Source: Hyphomicrobiales bacterium (GTDB taxonomy: Bacteria; Pseudomonadota; Alphaproteobacteria; Rhizobiales; Rhizobiaceae). From it: a DNA stretch of 64,000 nucleotides. A program made the position numbers and the translations under genes. Position 1 is the first letter of the stretch. Each line of letters starts with the position of its first letter. This document shows, piece by piece, positions 1 through 8,298 of the stretch. The DNA is taken from positions 1-64,000 of the forward strand of contig UBJO01000074.1 of assembly GCA_900465665.1 (NCBI GenBank). The letters are read 5' to 3'. The notes beneath the pieces are model-generated. The model did not search any database. It was not told the DNA's origin and was given only the letters and a program-made list of their open reading frames with translations.

Positions 1-90
1 GCCAAGGCGTCATTCCCATCAGTCACGGCGGTGCTCGCGGTTGCGGCCATGCTAGCTGCGATGAGTACCCTTGCGACCGGCAAGCCGTAG
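1..90 (+). CDS. C-terminal tail of an unknown hydrophobic protein (partial)
   Basis: An open frame runs from base 1 to a TAG stop at 88-90 and encodes 29 residues. Most of it is one hydrophobic stretch rich in Ala, Val, Leu and Met, followed by a short ATGKP tail. This is the pattern of the last transmembrane helix of a transporter. It converges on cynS, which ends at 129. A cyanate or MFS transporter would suit the context, but the visible residues are too few to name a family. Confidence 0.4.
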   Translation, partial: AKASFPSVTAVLAVAAMLAAMSTLATGKP

Positions 91-128
91 CCCGAGCGCT
101 TTATTCGCACTCCCGCCCATAAGCGTTG

Positions 129-599
129 TCAAAACGGCTTGGTCGGAAGATACTTGCCGTCGAGCGTGATGACTGCTCGGGAGCCACCTTCTGGATCGTC
201 GACTTTCTCGATGCTCAGCTTGAAATTGATGGCGCTGATGATGCCGTCGCCGAACTTTTCGTGGACCAGAGCCTTCAGTGTGGTCCTATAGACCTGCACG
301 ATTTCGTAGAAGCGGTAGATGGTCGGGTCACTCGGCAGACCTTCTCCAATGCTGCCGCGGACCGGAACGGTCTGAAGCAGGGCAACAGCGTCGTCATCGA
401 GATCGAGCGTCTTGCCCACTGTCTTGGCTGCATTCGCCGGCAGCGGATGCTGGCCGAGAAGGGCAGCAGTGACGAACGCCTCCGACAGGCCCGTGCCCTC
501 AGTAATCTTTGCGAAGCTCAAGTCCTTCTTGAGTTTCGATGCGAGGATGGCGTTGGTCAGGTCCTGGCGAGTGGTCTTAGTGGCTTGAGACTGCAACAT
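129..599 (-). CDS. cynS: Cyanate hydratase (cyanase)
   Basis: Cyanase converts cyanate plus bicarbonate to ammonia and two CO2 in the cytoplasm. The product is 156 residues, the same length as E. coli CynS. It has the N-terminal helical DNA-binding-like fold (about 10-80) and the C-terminal catalytic part. The catalytic residues of the family fall at their canonical numbers: Arg96 and Glu99 in YRFYE, and Ser122 in the DGIISAINFK block. It ends in the typical KYLPTKPF. I chose the start giving MLQSQ because it matches the family N-terminus and has GGAAA 8 nt upstream; an upstream ATG at 614 would add five residues. It lies 46 bp after cynT on the same strand, so it is probably co-transcribed and CynR-controlled. 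Confidence 0.97.
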   Translation of the reverse strand: MLQSQATKTTRQDLTNAILASKLKKDLSFAKITEGTGLSEAFVTAALLGQHPLPANAAKTVGKTLDLDDDAVALLQTVPVRGSIGEGLPSDPTIYRFYEIVQVYRTTLKALVHEKFGDGIISAINFKLSIEKVDDPEGGSRAVITLDGKYLPTKPF

Positions 600-645
600 T
601 GGTATTGTTTCCATATTGGGAATGTGGCTGTTGATGTGGTCGGGC

Positions 646-1305
646 TCAAGCTACGCGCCTGGCCTGATATCTAATGGCCTGGACGTCAGGATTGTCGGCG
701 AGGGAAACGAAGACGCCCCTGCTGCCATCGAAAGCTTCGATAAGCCCGCTCGCAATATCGTAAATCCAGCCATGGAGGGTGATGCGCCCTTCTTCGAGGG
801 CGAGCCGCACCGACGGGTGGGTCTGGATATTGGCGAGCTGGGCGACAACGTTTTCACGCACCATCGATGCAACCTTGGCGCTTTCATCCTTGTGCTCGCG
901 GGCCTCGTTCACGACGCGGGCAGAGTCTGCGTAACGCAGCCAGCCGCTCACGGCTGGCATGTGATCAAGGCAACTGCACGTTGCGATGGCGGTCATCGCG
1001 CCACAGTCGGAATGGCCGCAGATGACGATGTCCGAAACCTGTAAGGCCGCGACGGCATATTCGACCGAGGCAGAGACACCCCCCGGCTCTGGGCCGTAGG
1101 ACGGGACAATGTTGCCGGCGTTCCGTATGACGAAAAGGTCGCCCGGCTCACGTTGGGTCACCAGCTCAGGTACCAGGCGGCTATCAGAGCAGGAGATAAA
1201 CAGAGCCCGCGGATTTTGATGATTTGCCAAGTCCTTGAACAGCTTGACCCGCGCGGGGAAAGCTTCTCTCTGAAACTTCAAAAAGCCGTCAATAATATCT
1301 CTCAT
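646..1305 (-). CDS. cynT: Beta-class carbonic anhydrase of the cyanate operon
   Basis: It hydrates CO2 to bicarbonate, replenishing the bicarbonate that cyanase consumes. The protein is 219 residues, identical in length to E. coli CynT. The zinc ligands of beta carbonic anhydrases are visible at canonical positions: Cys39 and Asp41 in CSDSR, and His98 and Cys101 in GHSDCG. No signal peptide is present. It is the first gene of the minus-strand cyn operon, is divergent from cynR, and is followed by cynS. The pairing with cynS makes cynT more likely than a housekeeping carbonic anhydrase. Confidence 0.95.
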   Translation of the reverse strand: MRDIIDGFLKFQREAFPARVKLFKDLANHQNPRALFISCSDSRLVPELVTQREPGDLFVIRNAGNIVPSYGPEPGGVSASVEYAVAALQVSDIVICGHSDCGAMTAIATCSCLDHMPAVSGWLRYADSARVVNEAREHKDESAKVASMVRENVVAQLANIQTHPSVRLALEEGRITLHGWIYDIASGLIEAFDGSRGVFVSLADNPDVQAIRYQARRVA

Positions 1306-1359
1306 CGCTACAGTCTCCGTATCGCGATCCGTCAGGAAGAAAGCTAAGAAAGGCTTGGT

Positions 1360-1384
1360 ATAATGTAAAAGTCTCGTTTATTAT
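1360..1384. promoter_or_regulatory. Candidate CynR operator between cynT and cynR
   Basis: The 111-bp space between the divergent cynT and cynR starts is AT-rich compared with its surroundings and carries an inverted repeat, ATAAT-N15-ATTAT. LysR regulators typically bind such interrupted palindromes and repress their own gene from the same site. The assignment rests on position and symmetry only. Confidence 0.4.
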
Positions 1385-1416
1385 GCTGCCGATTAGATAA
1401 ACTTATAGGTGCGAGT

Positions 1417-2316
1417 ATGATTGCCCGACAGGTTCGCTATTTCCTCGCGGTGGCGGAGCATCGGAGTTTCACAAAGGCTGCCGAGGTCCTGCACGTCTCA
1501 CAGCCGGCGCTCTCGCAGCAGGTCAAGTTGATTGAGGAAAACCTCGGCGTGCAATTGTTCGACCGATCGGGGCGCACGACGAGACTAACGGATTACGGTG
1601 AAGTCTATTTGCAGTACGTGCGCCGCGCGTCGCACGAGTTTCGGGAAGCGGCGTGTGCCATCCACGACGTCGCCGATCTCAGCCGTGGAACATTGCGCGT
1701 TGCGGTGACGCCGACATTCACGACATATCTGCTCGGGCCGCTCATCGAGGCGTTCCACAGTCGCTATCCGAATATTTTCCTCAGCGTACGAGAGATCTCG
1801 CAGGATCGGATGGAGGATCTGCTCTTGTCTGATGAGATCGATGTCGGGATCGCGTTTTCTTCCTCCACGGCACATGACCTTGATCTGGATCCGCTGCTAG
1901 TGGAGACCCTCGCCCTGGTTGTCAGTCGCGATCATGCACTCGCCCGTGAAACGTCGATCGGGCTTGAAACGCTGAGCGGCGAGTCAATGGTGTTGTTAAG
2001 CGCGGAGTTTGCCACCCGCGATCAGATAAACCAGTTCTGTCGGCAGCACGCTATTCAACCGCATGTCAGGATAGAGGCCAATTCCATAAGCGCGGTGATC
2101 GAAATCGTCCGCAGGACACGGCTCTCCACGCTCCTGCCTGCGACGATCGCATTTGCGCATCAGGACCTGATCGCGATTGCGCTTGATCCGGCGCGTCTAC
2201 AGCGGACCTCCGTCCTGATGCAACGCAAGGACGCGTACCGAAGCGCTGCGGTGAAGATTTTCGTAGCGTTGGCAAAGCAGGTCGCGGCCGGGTTGGAGGG
2301 CTTTCAGGCCGTGTGA
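1417..2316 (+). CDS. cynR: LysR-family regulator of the cyn operon
   Basis: A 299-residue LysR-type regulator, the same length as E. coli CynR. The N-terminal winged helix-turn-helix is clear (about 1-65; FTKAAEVLHVSQPALSQQVK), followed by a two-lobed effector-binding domain. It is divergent from cynT with a 111-bp shared control region. By analogy with E. coli it would activate cynTS in response to cyanate and repress itself. The name rests on position as much as on sequence, because LysR proteins are hard to tell apart. The gene ends 6 bp before the convergent LysR gene, leaving no room for a separate terminator. Confidence 0.85.
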   Translation: MIARQVRYFLAVAEHRSFTKAAEVLHVSQPALSQQVKLIEENLGVQLFDRSGRTTRLTDYGEVYLQYVRRASHEFREAACAIHDVADLSRGTLRVAVTPTFTTYLLGPLIEAFHSRYPNIFLSVREISQDRMEDLLLSDEIDVGIAFSSSTAHDLDLDPLLVETLALVVSRDHALARETSIGLETLSGESMVLLSAEFATRDQINQFCRQHAIQPHVRIEANSISAVIEIVRRTRLSTLLPATIAFAHQDLIAIALDPARLQRTSVLMQRKDAYRSAAVKIFVALAKQVAAGLEGFQAV

Positions 2317-2322
2317 CGCATC

Positions 2323-3222
2323 TCACCCGCAAAAGGCGACGTCGACACTCACCTTGCGGATCATTTTCGACACTTGCGGCAAAGCCCGCACGACCGCGCC
2401 CTTATTGGTGCCGATGAACACATCCTGCATCGGTAGGCGGTAGTGGGCTCGCAGCAAAAGCACTGTTCCTGCCTTTAGTTGTGTTTGAAGCAACCTGCCC
2501 GGCAGGATACTGATGCCCGTACCGGCTTCAACCAGATTAAGAATGGCTCCAAGGCTGTTGCAGACGTTCAGGCGAAGCCCGAGCTCGCGATTGCCGCTCA
2601 AAGCACGAGTCGTTAAGGCGTGAAGATTGGACGGGGCGGGCGTGGAGAATATCCGCTGTCGAAGAAGCATCGCATCCGATACGAATTCGCGCGGCATCTC
2701 GAGTTTGGGGCTGGCGAACCATTCCACCGTCTGACGGCCGAGCAGTTCCAGCGCAACGTTGTCGTGTTCGGGTGGTGTCGACAGCACTGCGATATCGAGC
2801 AGCCCCTCACAGAGCTGTCGGGCGAGGTTGTGGCTGGTGTCAACGGTGGCTGCAACCCGTGTTTCGGGGAAGCGGCTGTCGAGCTCATCAAGCAGGGCCG
2901 GCAGGCACACCACGGCAAAACTATCCATCACGCCTACTCTAAGCGTCGGCAGGCGGGTATTGCGCGTCTTGATGTTGGATTCGATATCACGGGCGATGCC
3001 GATCATCGCCTCGGCATAATGCTTTAGAGCCTCGCCCTCGCTCGTTAATTGCAGCTGGCGCTTCTGCCGTATGAACAGCGCCACACCAAGTTGCTCTTCC
3101 AACTCCTTGATCCGATAGGACACGGTTGGCTGGGTGATGCTCAGCTTCTCCGCGGCGGCGTTGAAGCTGCGCAATTGCGATGCCCAGTAGAATGCCTCAA
3201 CTGCAGAAAAACTGAGAGCCAT
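2323..3222 (-). CDS. LysR-family regulator, probably of the adjacent sugar-acid operon
   Basis: A 299-residue LysR-type protein. The N-terminal winged HTH (about 1-62) contains the usual FNAAAEKLSITQPTVSYRIK recognition segment, and the rest is the periplasmic-binding-protein-like effector domain. It is transcribed divergently from the large plus-strand operon starting at 3331. The 108-bp intergenic region contains an ATTG-N11-CAAT LysR-type box. The simplest reading is a local regulator that responds to the transported sugar acid or a ketoaldonate intermediate. The effector cannot be read from sequence. Confidence 0.88.
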   Translation of the reverse strand: MALSFSAVEAFYWASQLRSFNAAAEKLSITQPTVSYRIKELEEQLGVALFIRQKRQLQLTSEGEALKHYAEAMIGIARDIESNIKTRNTRLPTLRVGVMDSFAVVCLPALLDELDSRFPETRVAATVDTSHNLARQLCEGLLDIAVLSTPPEHDNVALELLGRQTVEWFASPKLEMPREFVSDAMLLRQRIFSTPAPSNLHALTTRALSGNRELGLRLNVCNSLGAILNLVEAGTGISILPGRLLQTQLKAGTVLLLRAHYRLPMQDVFIGTNKGAVVRALPQVSKMIRKVSVDVAFCG

Positions 3223-3265
3223 GTCAATCCATAGAAAAATTCGATCGATACCCGGAAATATCCTA

Positions 3266-3284
3266 ATTGGATTTTGAATTCAAT
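3266..3284. promoter_or_regulatory. LysR-type T-N11-A box before the sugar-acid operon
   Basis: ATTG-N11-CAAT is a textbook LysR recognition motif with a T-N11-A core. It sits between the divergent LysR gene (start 3222) and the first operon gene (start 3331). The surrounding bases are AT-rich. This is probably the site from which the regulator controls itself and the operon. Confidence 0.55.
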
Positions 3285-3330
3285 CACTCATAAGCTTACT
3301 CAATAAGCAGTTCATCCAGGTGTTTAAAAA

Positions 3331-3963
3331 ATGTACAAGACCATTTCCCGCGCACATGTCCTCGAAGATTTGCCGGAAATCGCGGACATCCAGTCGGCCG
3401 AATTGCGCGAAAAGGTTATCGACGCTTGGGTGTTTGCTCTTGAGCGCTCATCCTTCGATCGCGTCACCGATATACAGGGCGAGGGCAGCCCGAACATCTT
3501 TTCGTTGAAGCGCGGCACACAGGATGCGCATTTGCGCGGCGTCACCCGTCTGGCTCTGTCGATCTACGAGGAGTTCAAGACCACTTATCCCGAGGCCAAG
3601 GTCGACCGCGATATTATTCTGGCCGGGGGCCTTTGCCACGACATCGGCAAGACTTGGGAATTTGATCCGGTCAAGCTGAAGCGCTCGGCCGAACGCGGGG
3701 ATCGCTATGGCGACCCGACTTACCGCCATTCCGCGTATGGCGCGCATGTCTGCTTGTCCGTCGGCCTTCCCGACGAAATCGGTCATATCTGCATGGGCCA
3801 TGCGATGGAATTCGGTCACATTGGTCACAGCACCGAATGCTTCATCATCCGGCAGGCCGACCACACCTGGTGGCTGGTTGCGGCAGCACTCGATCTTTGC
3901 CATCCCGATACGATCGCTCAGGCAGGCAAGAATGTCCGCGTGCGGCCGCTCGGAGCCGAGTGA
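3331..3963 (+). CDS. HD-domain metal-dependent phosphohydrolase family protein
   Basis: A 210-residue soluble protein with an HD-superfamily core. The first ligand His is around residue 66 in DAHLRGV, the HD pair is in GGLCHDIGK near residue 102, and further histidines lie in YRHSAYG, GHAMEFGHIGH and the QADH region. HD proteins hydrolyse phosphate esters or nucleotides, but no substrate class is evident here. It is the first gene of the idonate-type operon, 35 bp before the first permease, so a role tied to that catabolism is likely although none is known to me. It is the least explained member of the operon. Confidence 0.75.
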   Translation: MYKTISRAHVLEDLPEIADIQSAELREKVIDAWVFALERSSFDRVTDIQGEGSPNIFSLKRGTQDAHLRGVTRLALSIYEEFKTTYPEAKVDRDIILAGGLCHDIGKTWEFDPVKLKRSAERGDRYGDPTYRHSAYGAHVCLSVGLPDEIGHICMGHAMEFGHIGHSTECFIIRQADHTWWLVAAALDLCHPDTIAQAGKNVRVRPLGAE

Positions 3964-3998
3964 AGACAGGAACTTATGGCGCGAAAGCCGAGGTTAGC

Positions 3999-4685
3999 AT
4001 GGATTACACCTTCCAATTCGGCCCATTGGCAAGTTACCTGCCGCAGTTCGTCAGCGGCTTCTGGCTAACGATGCTCCTCGCGTTCGTGGGCATTTTCGGG
4101 GGCATTGCGCTCGGCGTCTGCTGCGCCGTCGCCTCCACCTTGCCGGGCTGGCTGCCGCGCTTGCTCGTACGCTGTTACGTGGAGGCGATGCGCAACACGC
4201 CGCTTTTGGTGCAGATCTTTGTGATTTTCTTCGGGCTTCCGAATATCGGCGTGCGCATGTCGCCACTGACCTCGGTCTTCATCGCGCTGGTTCTCAATAA
4301 CGGCGGTTACATCGCCGAGATCGTCCGCGGTGGGATCCAGGCGACGCATCGCAGTCAGCTGGAGGCGGCCGAAAGTCTTGGGATGACCTATGCGCAGACG
4401 CTGCGCTTCGTCATCCTGCCACCGGCGCTGGAAAAAGTATTCACCCCGGTCGTATCGCAATGCGTCCTGCTGATGCTCTCGACCAGCCTCGTGTCGGCGA
4501 TCGGCGTCGAGGACCTCACCGGAGCTGCGATGCTCGCCAGTTCCGAGACCTTCCGGACGATGGAAGTCTATCTCGTCATCGCCGCTATCTACGTCCTGAT
4601 GAACTTCGTCTTTCGCGCCATCTTAAACATTGTCGGGTTGCTGATCTTCCGCCGCTCGCGTCGCAATCTTTTCCGGGGGATCTGA
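3999..4685 (+). CDS. Polar-amino-acid-type ABC transporter permease 1
   Basis: A 228-residue inner-membrane permease of the His/Glu/Gln/Arg (PAAT) family with about five transmembrane helices. The EAA loop that docks to the ATPase is visible (EAAESLGMTYAQTLRFVILP). The internal ATG at 3999 fits the family N-terminus; upstream in-frame codons are basic and unlike a permease. It ends 1 bp before the second permease starts, so the two are translationally coupled. Although the family mostly carries amino acids, every downstream enzyme acts on sugar acids, so the substrate may be an aldonate or ketoaldonate. Confidence 0.92.
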   Translation: MDYTFQFGPLASYLPQFVSGFWLTMLLAFVGIFGGIALGVCCAVASTLPGWLPRLLVRCYVEAMRNTPLLVQIFVIFFGLPNIGVRMSPLTSVFIALVLNNGGYIAEIVRGGIQATHRSQLEAAESLGMTYAQTLRFVILPPALEKVFTPVVSQCVLLMLSTSLVSAIGVEDLTGAAMLASSETFRTMEVYLVIAAIYVLMNFVFRAILNIVGLLIFRRSRRNLFRGI

Positions 4686-4686
4686 C

Positions 4687-5343
4687 ATGCGTACCTTTGG
4701 CTCGCCGGAGTTCTTTTTCATCCTTTATGCGCTCCGCTGGACATTGACGCTGACCGCGATCGCGTTCGTCGGCGGGGGACTGGTCGGTATCGCGCTTGCC
4801 GTGATGCGGATCTCGTCCTCGAAAGCTTTGCGCTTGATGACCTCCGCCTATATGCAGTTCATCCAAGGTCTGCCGCTGCTCATCCTGATGTTTATCTGCT
4901 ACTACGCCCCATCGCTGTTCGGCTTCGAGGTCAGCGCGATTTCGGCTGCCGCCGTGGCGTTGACTATCAACTCCAGCGCCTTTCTCGGCGCCATCTGGGA
5001 AAGCGCGCTTCGGGCCATTCCGAGGGCGCAGTGGGAAAGCGCCGATGCCCTGGCCCTGCATCCTTACAAAGTCCTTCGCTATGTGATTGCACCGCAGGCG
5101 ATCCGCTTGGCCATGCCCTCTACCGTCGGCTTTCTAGTGCAGATCATCAAGCAGACCTCGATCGCCTCGATCATCGGCTTCGTCGAGATCACCCGTGCCG
5201 GCCAGCTCGTCAGCAATGCGACGTTCGAGCCGCTGAAATCCTTCCTGGCTGTCGCCACGTTTTATTTCGCAGTGTGTTTCCCGCTTACCCAGCTCAGCCT
5301 TTGGCTCGAAAGCCGCTCCGCAAAGCGAGGAGCGCGTGCCTAG
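4687..5343 (+). CDS. Polar-amino-acid-type ABC transporter permease 2
   Basis: A 218-residue permease paralogous to the upstream one, with a matching EAA-like loop (ESADALALHPYKVLRYVIAP) and a similar helix pattern. The two would form the heterodimeric membrane channel served by the binding protein (5416) and ATPase (6263). It is separated from the first permease by one base. Confidence 0.92.
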   Translation: MRTFGSPEFFFILYALRWTLTLTAIAFVGGGLVGIALAVMRISSSKALRLMTSAYMQFIQGLPLLILMFICYYAPSLFGFEVSAISAAAVALTINSSAFLGAIWESALRAIPRAQWESADALALHPYKVLRYVIAPQAIRLAMPSTVGFLVQIIKQTSIASIIGFVEITRAGQLVSNATFEPLKSFLAVATFYFAVCFPLTQLSLWLESRSAKRGARA

Positions 5344-5415
5344 GCGATCTCATCATCAACGACACGGAGAAGGTCGCTGATCATAACCGGAACCTGAAAA
5401 CTGAGAGGATACAAC

Positions 5416-6201
5416 ATGCGCCTGAAATCCCTATTCATGCCCCTGATCGGTCTCGCCATCGCTCTGGGCGCAACTGCGGCGTCCGCCGCCTCTCTTGACG
5501 ATATTATCGCCCGCAAGAAAGTCCTGATCGGTGTCGACCTTTCGGTTCCGCCCTTCGGCATCACGAATGCCGAAATGCAGCCTGACGGTCTCGACGTCGA
5601 TGTCGCTAAGCTGCTCGCCAAGGATCTTGGCGTCCAGCTGGAACTGGTGCCTGTCACCGGCCAGAGCCGCATTCCGTCGCTGCAAACCGGCAAGGTCGAT
5701 TTCGTCGTCGCGAGCTTCGGCATCTATACCGAGCGCGCGCTGTCGGTCGCCTTCTCGAACCCCTATGGCGGCCACAAGTCTGTCATCATCGCGCCGAAGG
5801 GCACCGAGATCAAAAGCCTGGCCGACCTGAAAGGCAAGAAGGTTGGCGTCCCGCGCGGAACAGCGCATGAGAAGGTGCTATCGGCGGCCAACATTCCAGG
5901 AATGGAGCTCGTCCGCTTCGACGATGACAGCACGACGCTGAACGCGCTGGTCGCCGGTCAGGTGGATGCGATCGGGACCGTGAACTATATCGGTGCGCAG
6001 CTTCAGCAGCGCTATCCCGACAAGTTCGAGGAGAAGACGACATATCTGCAGAGCTTCTATGGTGTGGGTCTGCGCCGTGGCGATCCGGATCTCCTGCACT
6101 GGCTAAATACGGTTCTCTTTGTCCACAAGCAGAGCGGCGAACTCGGTCAGATCTACGAAAAGTGGATGAAGACGCCGATGCCGGAACTGCCTTCCTTCTA
6201 A
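5416..6201 (+). CDS. Periplasmic substrate-binding protein of the ABC transporter
   Basis: A 261-residue family-3 solute-binding protein. The Sec signal peptide covers roughly residues 1-25 (MRLKSLFMPLIG, then a hydrophobic core, then ASAA). The mature part opens with the usual LDDIIARKKVLIGVDLSVPPFG. A GAGAGGATA Shine-Dalgarno region precedes the ATG. The fold delivers ligand to the permease pair; the ligand itself is not predictable. A strong GC hairpin follows the stop codon and separates this gene from the ATPase, a common arrangement for raising the level of binding protein over the membrane parts. Confidence 0.93.
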   Translation: MRLKSLFMPLIGLAIALGATAASAASLDDIIARKKVLIGVDLSVPPFGITNAEMQPDGLDVDVAKLLAKDLGVQLELVPVTGQSRIPSLQTGKVDFVVASFGIYTERALSVAFSNPYGGHKSVIIAPKGTEIKSLADLKGKKVGVPRGTAHEKVLSAANIPGMELVRFDDDSTTLNALVAGQVDAIGTVNYIGAQLQQRYPDKFEEKTTYLQSFYGVGLRRGDPDLLHWLNTVLFVHKQSGELGQIYEKWMKTPMPELPSF

Positions 6202-6216
6202 GGCCAAGGGTCGCAG

Positions 6217-6239
6217 GGGGCAGCATAGCTCGCTGCCCC
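6217..6239 (+). terminator. GC-rich hairpin between binding-protein and ATPase genes
   Basis: A perfect 8-bp stem GGGGCAGC/GCTGCCCC with a 7-nt loop lies 15 nt after the binding-protein stop. No U-run follows, so it is better read as an mRNA-stabilising or partially terminating element within the operon than as a full terminator. Confidence 0.65.
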
Positions 6240-6262
6240 GGCATTCCCATCGTGAGGTGAAC

Positions 6263-6994
6263 ATGTCTGTCGTAATCGCAAATGATATCCACAAGAGCTT
6301 TGGCCCGCTCGAAGTGCTCAAGGGCGTGTCCCTGAATGTCAAGGCCGGTGAGGTCATTGCACTGATCGGGCGGAGCGGCTCGGGAAAGAGTACGTTCCTG
6401 CGTTGTCTCAACGGATTGGAAACGGTCGATAGCGGCCATATTGAGATTGCTGGTCACGCCATGTCGCGCAAGCCAGCGGCCTTGCGGGAGCTCCGGCGCG
6501 ACGTCGGCATCGTTTTCCAGAGCTACAATCTCTTCCCGCATCTGACGGCGGGCGAAAACATCATGCTTGCCCCTGTACAGGTTAAAGGCGAGGCCAAGGC
6601 CGCCGCAAAAGACGAGGCGCAGCGTTGCCTGTCGATGGTCGGGCTCGGCGATCGCTTCGATGCCTATCCTGATATGCTTTCTGGTGGTCAGCAGCAGCGT
6701 GTTGCCATTGCCCGCTCTCTTGCCATGCGCCCCAAGGTCCTGCTGTTCGACGAGGTGACTTCGGCACTCGATCCGGAGCTGACCGGCGAAGTTCTTGCCG
6801 TCATCGAGGACCTGGCTCGCCAAGGCATGACCATGCTGCTCGTGACCCACGAAATGGGTTTCGCGCGCCGGGTCGCAAACCGGACGATTTTTATGAAGGA
6901 CGGCATCATCCACGAAGAGGGGCCGTCGGCAGAATTTTTCACAAATCCCAGAACGCCCGAACTGCAAGCCTTTCTCAGATCAGAGATCGGTTGA
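6263..6994 (+). CDS. Polar-amino-acid-type ABC transporter ATPase
   Basis: A 243-residue ATP-binding subunit. It carries Walker A GRSGSGKST, Q-loop VFQSYNLFPH, signature LSGGQQQR, Walker B VLLFDEVTSALDP and the switch His in LVTHEM. I chose ATG 6263, which has AGGTG upstream; a GTG two codons earlier is also possible. It is the last of four transporter genes and drives uptake through the two permeases. Confidence 0.95.
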   Translation: MSVVIANDIHKSFGPLEVLKGVSLNVKAGEVIALIGRSGSGKSTFLRCLNGLETVDSGHIEIAGHAMSRKPAALRELRRDVGIVFQSYNLFPHLTAGENIMLAPVQVKGEAKAAAKDEAQRCLSMVGLGDRFDAYPDMLSGGQQQRVAIARSLAMRPKVLLFDEVTSALDPELTGEVLAVIEDLARQGMTMLLVTHEMGFARRVANRTIFMKDGIIHEEGPSAEFFTNPRTPELQAFLRSEIG

Positions 6995-7055
6995 CCGCCA
7001 CAAACCGCGTTTTGTCCATCGCATTGAGCCCCCGATCGGGAGGAGAGGAAAAGCC

Positions 7056-7937
7056 GTGTCGAAAAAACGGAAAATAGCGCTAATCGGTTGCGGCGTCATG
7101 GGTCATGCAATCGGCTCGCGCCTTTTGAAAACCGGTCACATCGTCATCGCCTTTGATGTAGATGCGGCCAAGGTGGCGCAGATGACCGTTCAGGGCGCCG
7201 AGGCTGCTTCTACCGCATCCGACGCCGCGTCGCGATCCGACGCCGTCCTTCTCAGTTTGAACTCCGCAGCGATCGTCCGCGAAGCGGTGTTCGGTCCCAC
7301 CGGCGTGGTTAAAGGCGCGGCGGTCGGAACCGTGGTGATCGACATGTCGTCGATCGACCCGATCGTGACCAGACAATTCAATGCGGACGCCGCGGCGGCC
7401 GGTCTGAAGTGGCTGGATTGCCCGCTCTCCGGCGGGGCGCCAAAGGCCTACGAAGGCACGCTCACGATGATGGCCGGTGGTAGCCCCACCGATTTTGCCG
7501 CGGCAAAGCCGATCCTCGACGATCTTTGCCAAAACTTGACCCTCATGGGGCCGAGCGGCGCGGGGCAGACGACCAAGCTTATCAATCAGGTCCTGTGCGC
7601 GCTCAATTTCGTCGCCGTGGCCGAAGCGACCAAGCTCGCAATCGATTCCGGTGTCGATGCGCAGCGCATCCCTGGGGCGCTGAGTGGCGGCCGCGCCGAC
7701 AGCGCGATTCTGCAGGAGTTCATGGGCAAGATGGCGCGCAACGATTACTCGCCGACCGGCCGCATAGACAACATGGTCAAGGATCTTTCCGCCGCGCAGT
7801 CGCTGGCCGTCCACACCGGCACGGCAATGCCCATGACATCGCTCTGCATGGAGATCCACCGGCTTATGGTCTCCGCGGGGCTCGGTGCAGCAGACAATGC
7901 CGCCCTGATGAAGTTTTACGATGGCCCGAAGGCCTGA
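7056..7937 (+). CDS. Beta-hydroxyacid dehydrogenase (3-hydroxyisobutyrate dehydrogenase family)
   Basis: A 293-residue NAD(P)-dependent enzyme. It has the N-terminal Rossmann motif GCGVMGHAIG, the substrate-binding DCPLSGGAPKA signature near 120, and the catalytic Lys in TTKLINQVL. The GTG start is preceded by GGAGGAGAGG. The family includes tartronate semialdehyde reductase, 3-hydroxyisobutyrate dehydrogenase and threonate or phosphogluconate-like enzymes. In this operon a sugar-acid or hydroxyacid substrate is likely. It is not needed for the idonate-to-6-phosphogluconate route itself, so it probably serves a side branch. Confidence 0.88.
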   Translation: MSKKRKIALIGCGVMGHAIGSRLLKTGHIVIAFDVDAAKVAQMTVQGAEAASTASDAASRSDAVLLSLNSAAIVREAVFGPTGVVKGAAVGTVVIDMSSIDPIVTRQFNADAAAAGLKWLDCPLSGGAPKAYEGTLTMMAGGSPTDFAAAKPILDDLCQNLTLMGPSGAGQTTKLINQVLCALNFVAVAEATKLAIDSGVDAQRIPGALSGGRADSAILQEFMGKMARNDYSPTGRIDNMVKDLSAAQSLAVHTGTAMPMTSLCMEIHRLMVSAGLGAADNAALMKFYDGPKA

Positions 7938-7951
7938 CGAGGAGGAATGAC

Positions 7952-8293
7952 ATGCTGATCCGCTACGCAGAGTTCGTTGGTACGATCAAGGCCGGCAAGG
8001 AGGACGAATTTTACGGCTTCGTCGAGAAAACGCTGACGCCGCTATGGACCAAATTCGACGGCGCGGTGAGCGTTACCGTGTGCCGCGAGCTCGAGCGTGA
8101 CGAGGGTGCGCCGTCCATGCCCCTGATCCTGTCCATCACCTATCCGGATCACGCAGCGCTTGAGCGCGCCATGGCCTGCGACGCACGCTTCCAGTCGCGC
8201 GAACAGACACAGCAGCTGCTGACCATGTTCGACGGCACGGTCTATCACCGCGTCACGAGTGCCGCGATCCACGATCTCTCGGCACAGGGGTAA
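7952..8293 (+). CDS. Small dimeric alpha-beta barrel (antibiotic-biosynthesis-monooxygenase-like) protein
   Basis: A 113-residue soluble protein that resembles the ferredoxin-like dimeric alpha-beta barrel (ABM/EthD/YciI) group. It opens with a beta strand (LIRYAEFVGTIKAGKEDEFY), then an amphipathic helix, then central strands around SVTVCRELERDEG and PLILSITYPD. Shine-Dalgarno AGGAGG lies just upstream of ATG 7952. It is 14 bp after the dehydrogenase and 5 bp before the SDR, so it belongs to the operon. Family members range from heme or quinone monooxygenases to isomerase-like proteins. No catalytic residue can be assigned here. Confidence 0.65.
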   Translation: MLIRYAEFVGTIKAGKEDEFYGFVEKTLTPLWTKFDGAVSVTVCRELERDEGAPSMPLILSITYPDHAALERAMACDARFQSREQTQQLLTMFDGTVYHRVTSAAIHDLSAQG

Positions 8294-8298
8294 GCGCA

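Noticed and set aside
1..90. Calling the truncated upstream gene cynX
   Set aside because: Only 29 hydrophobic residues are visible; position next to cynS is not enough.
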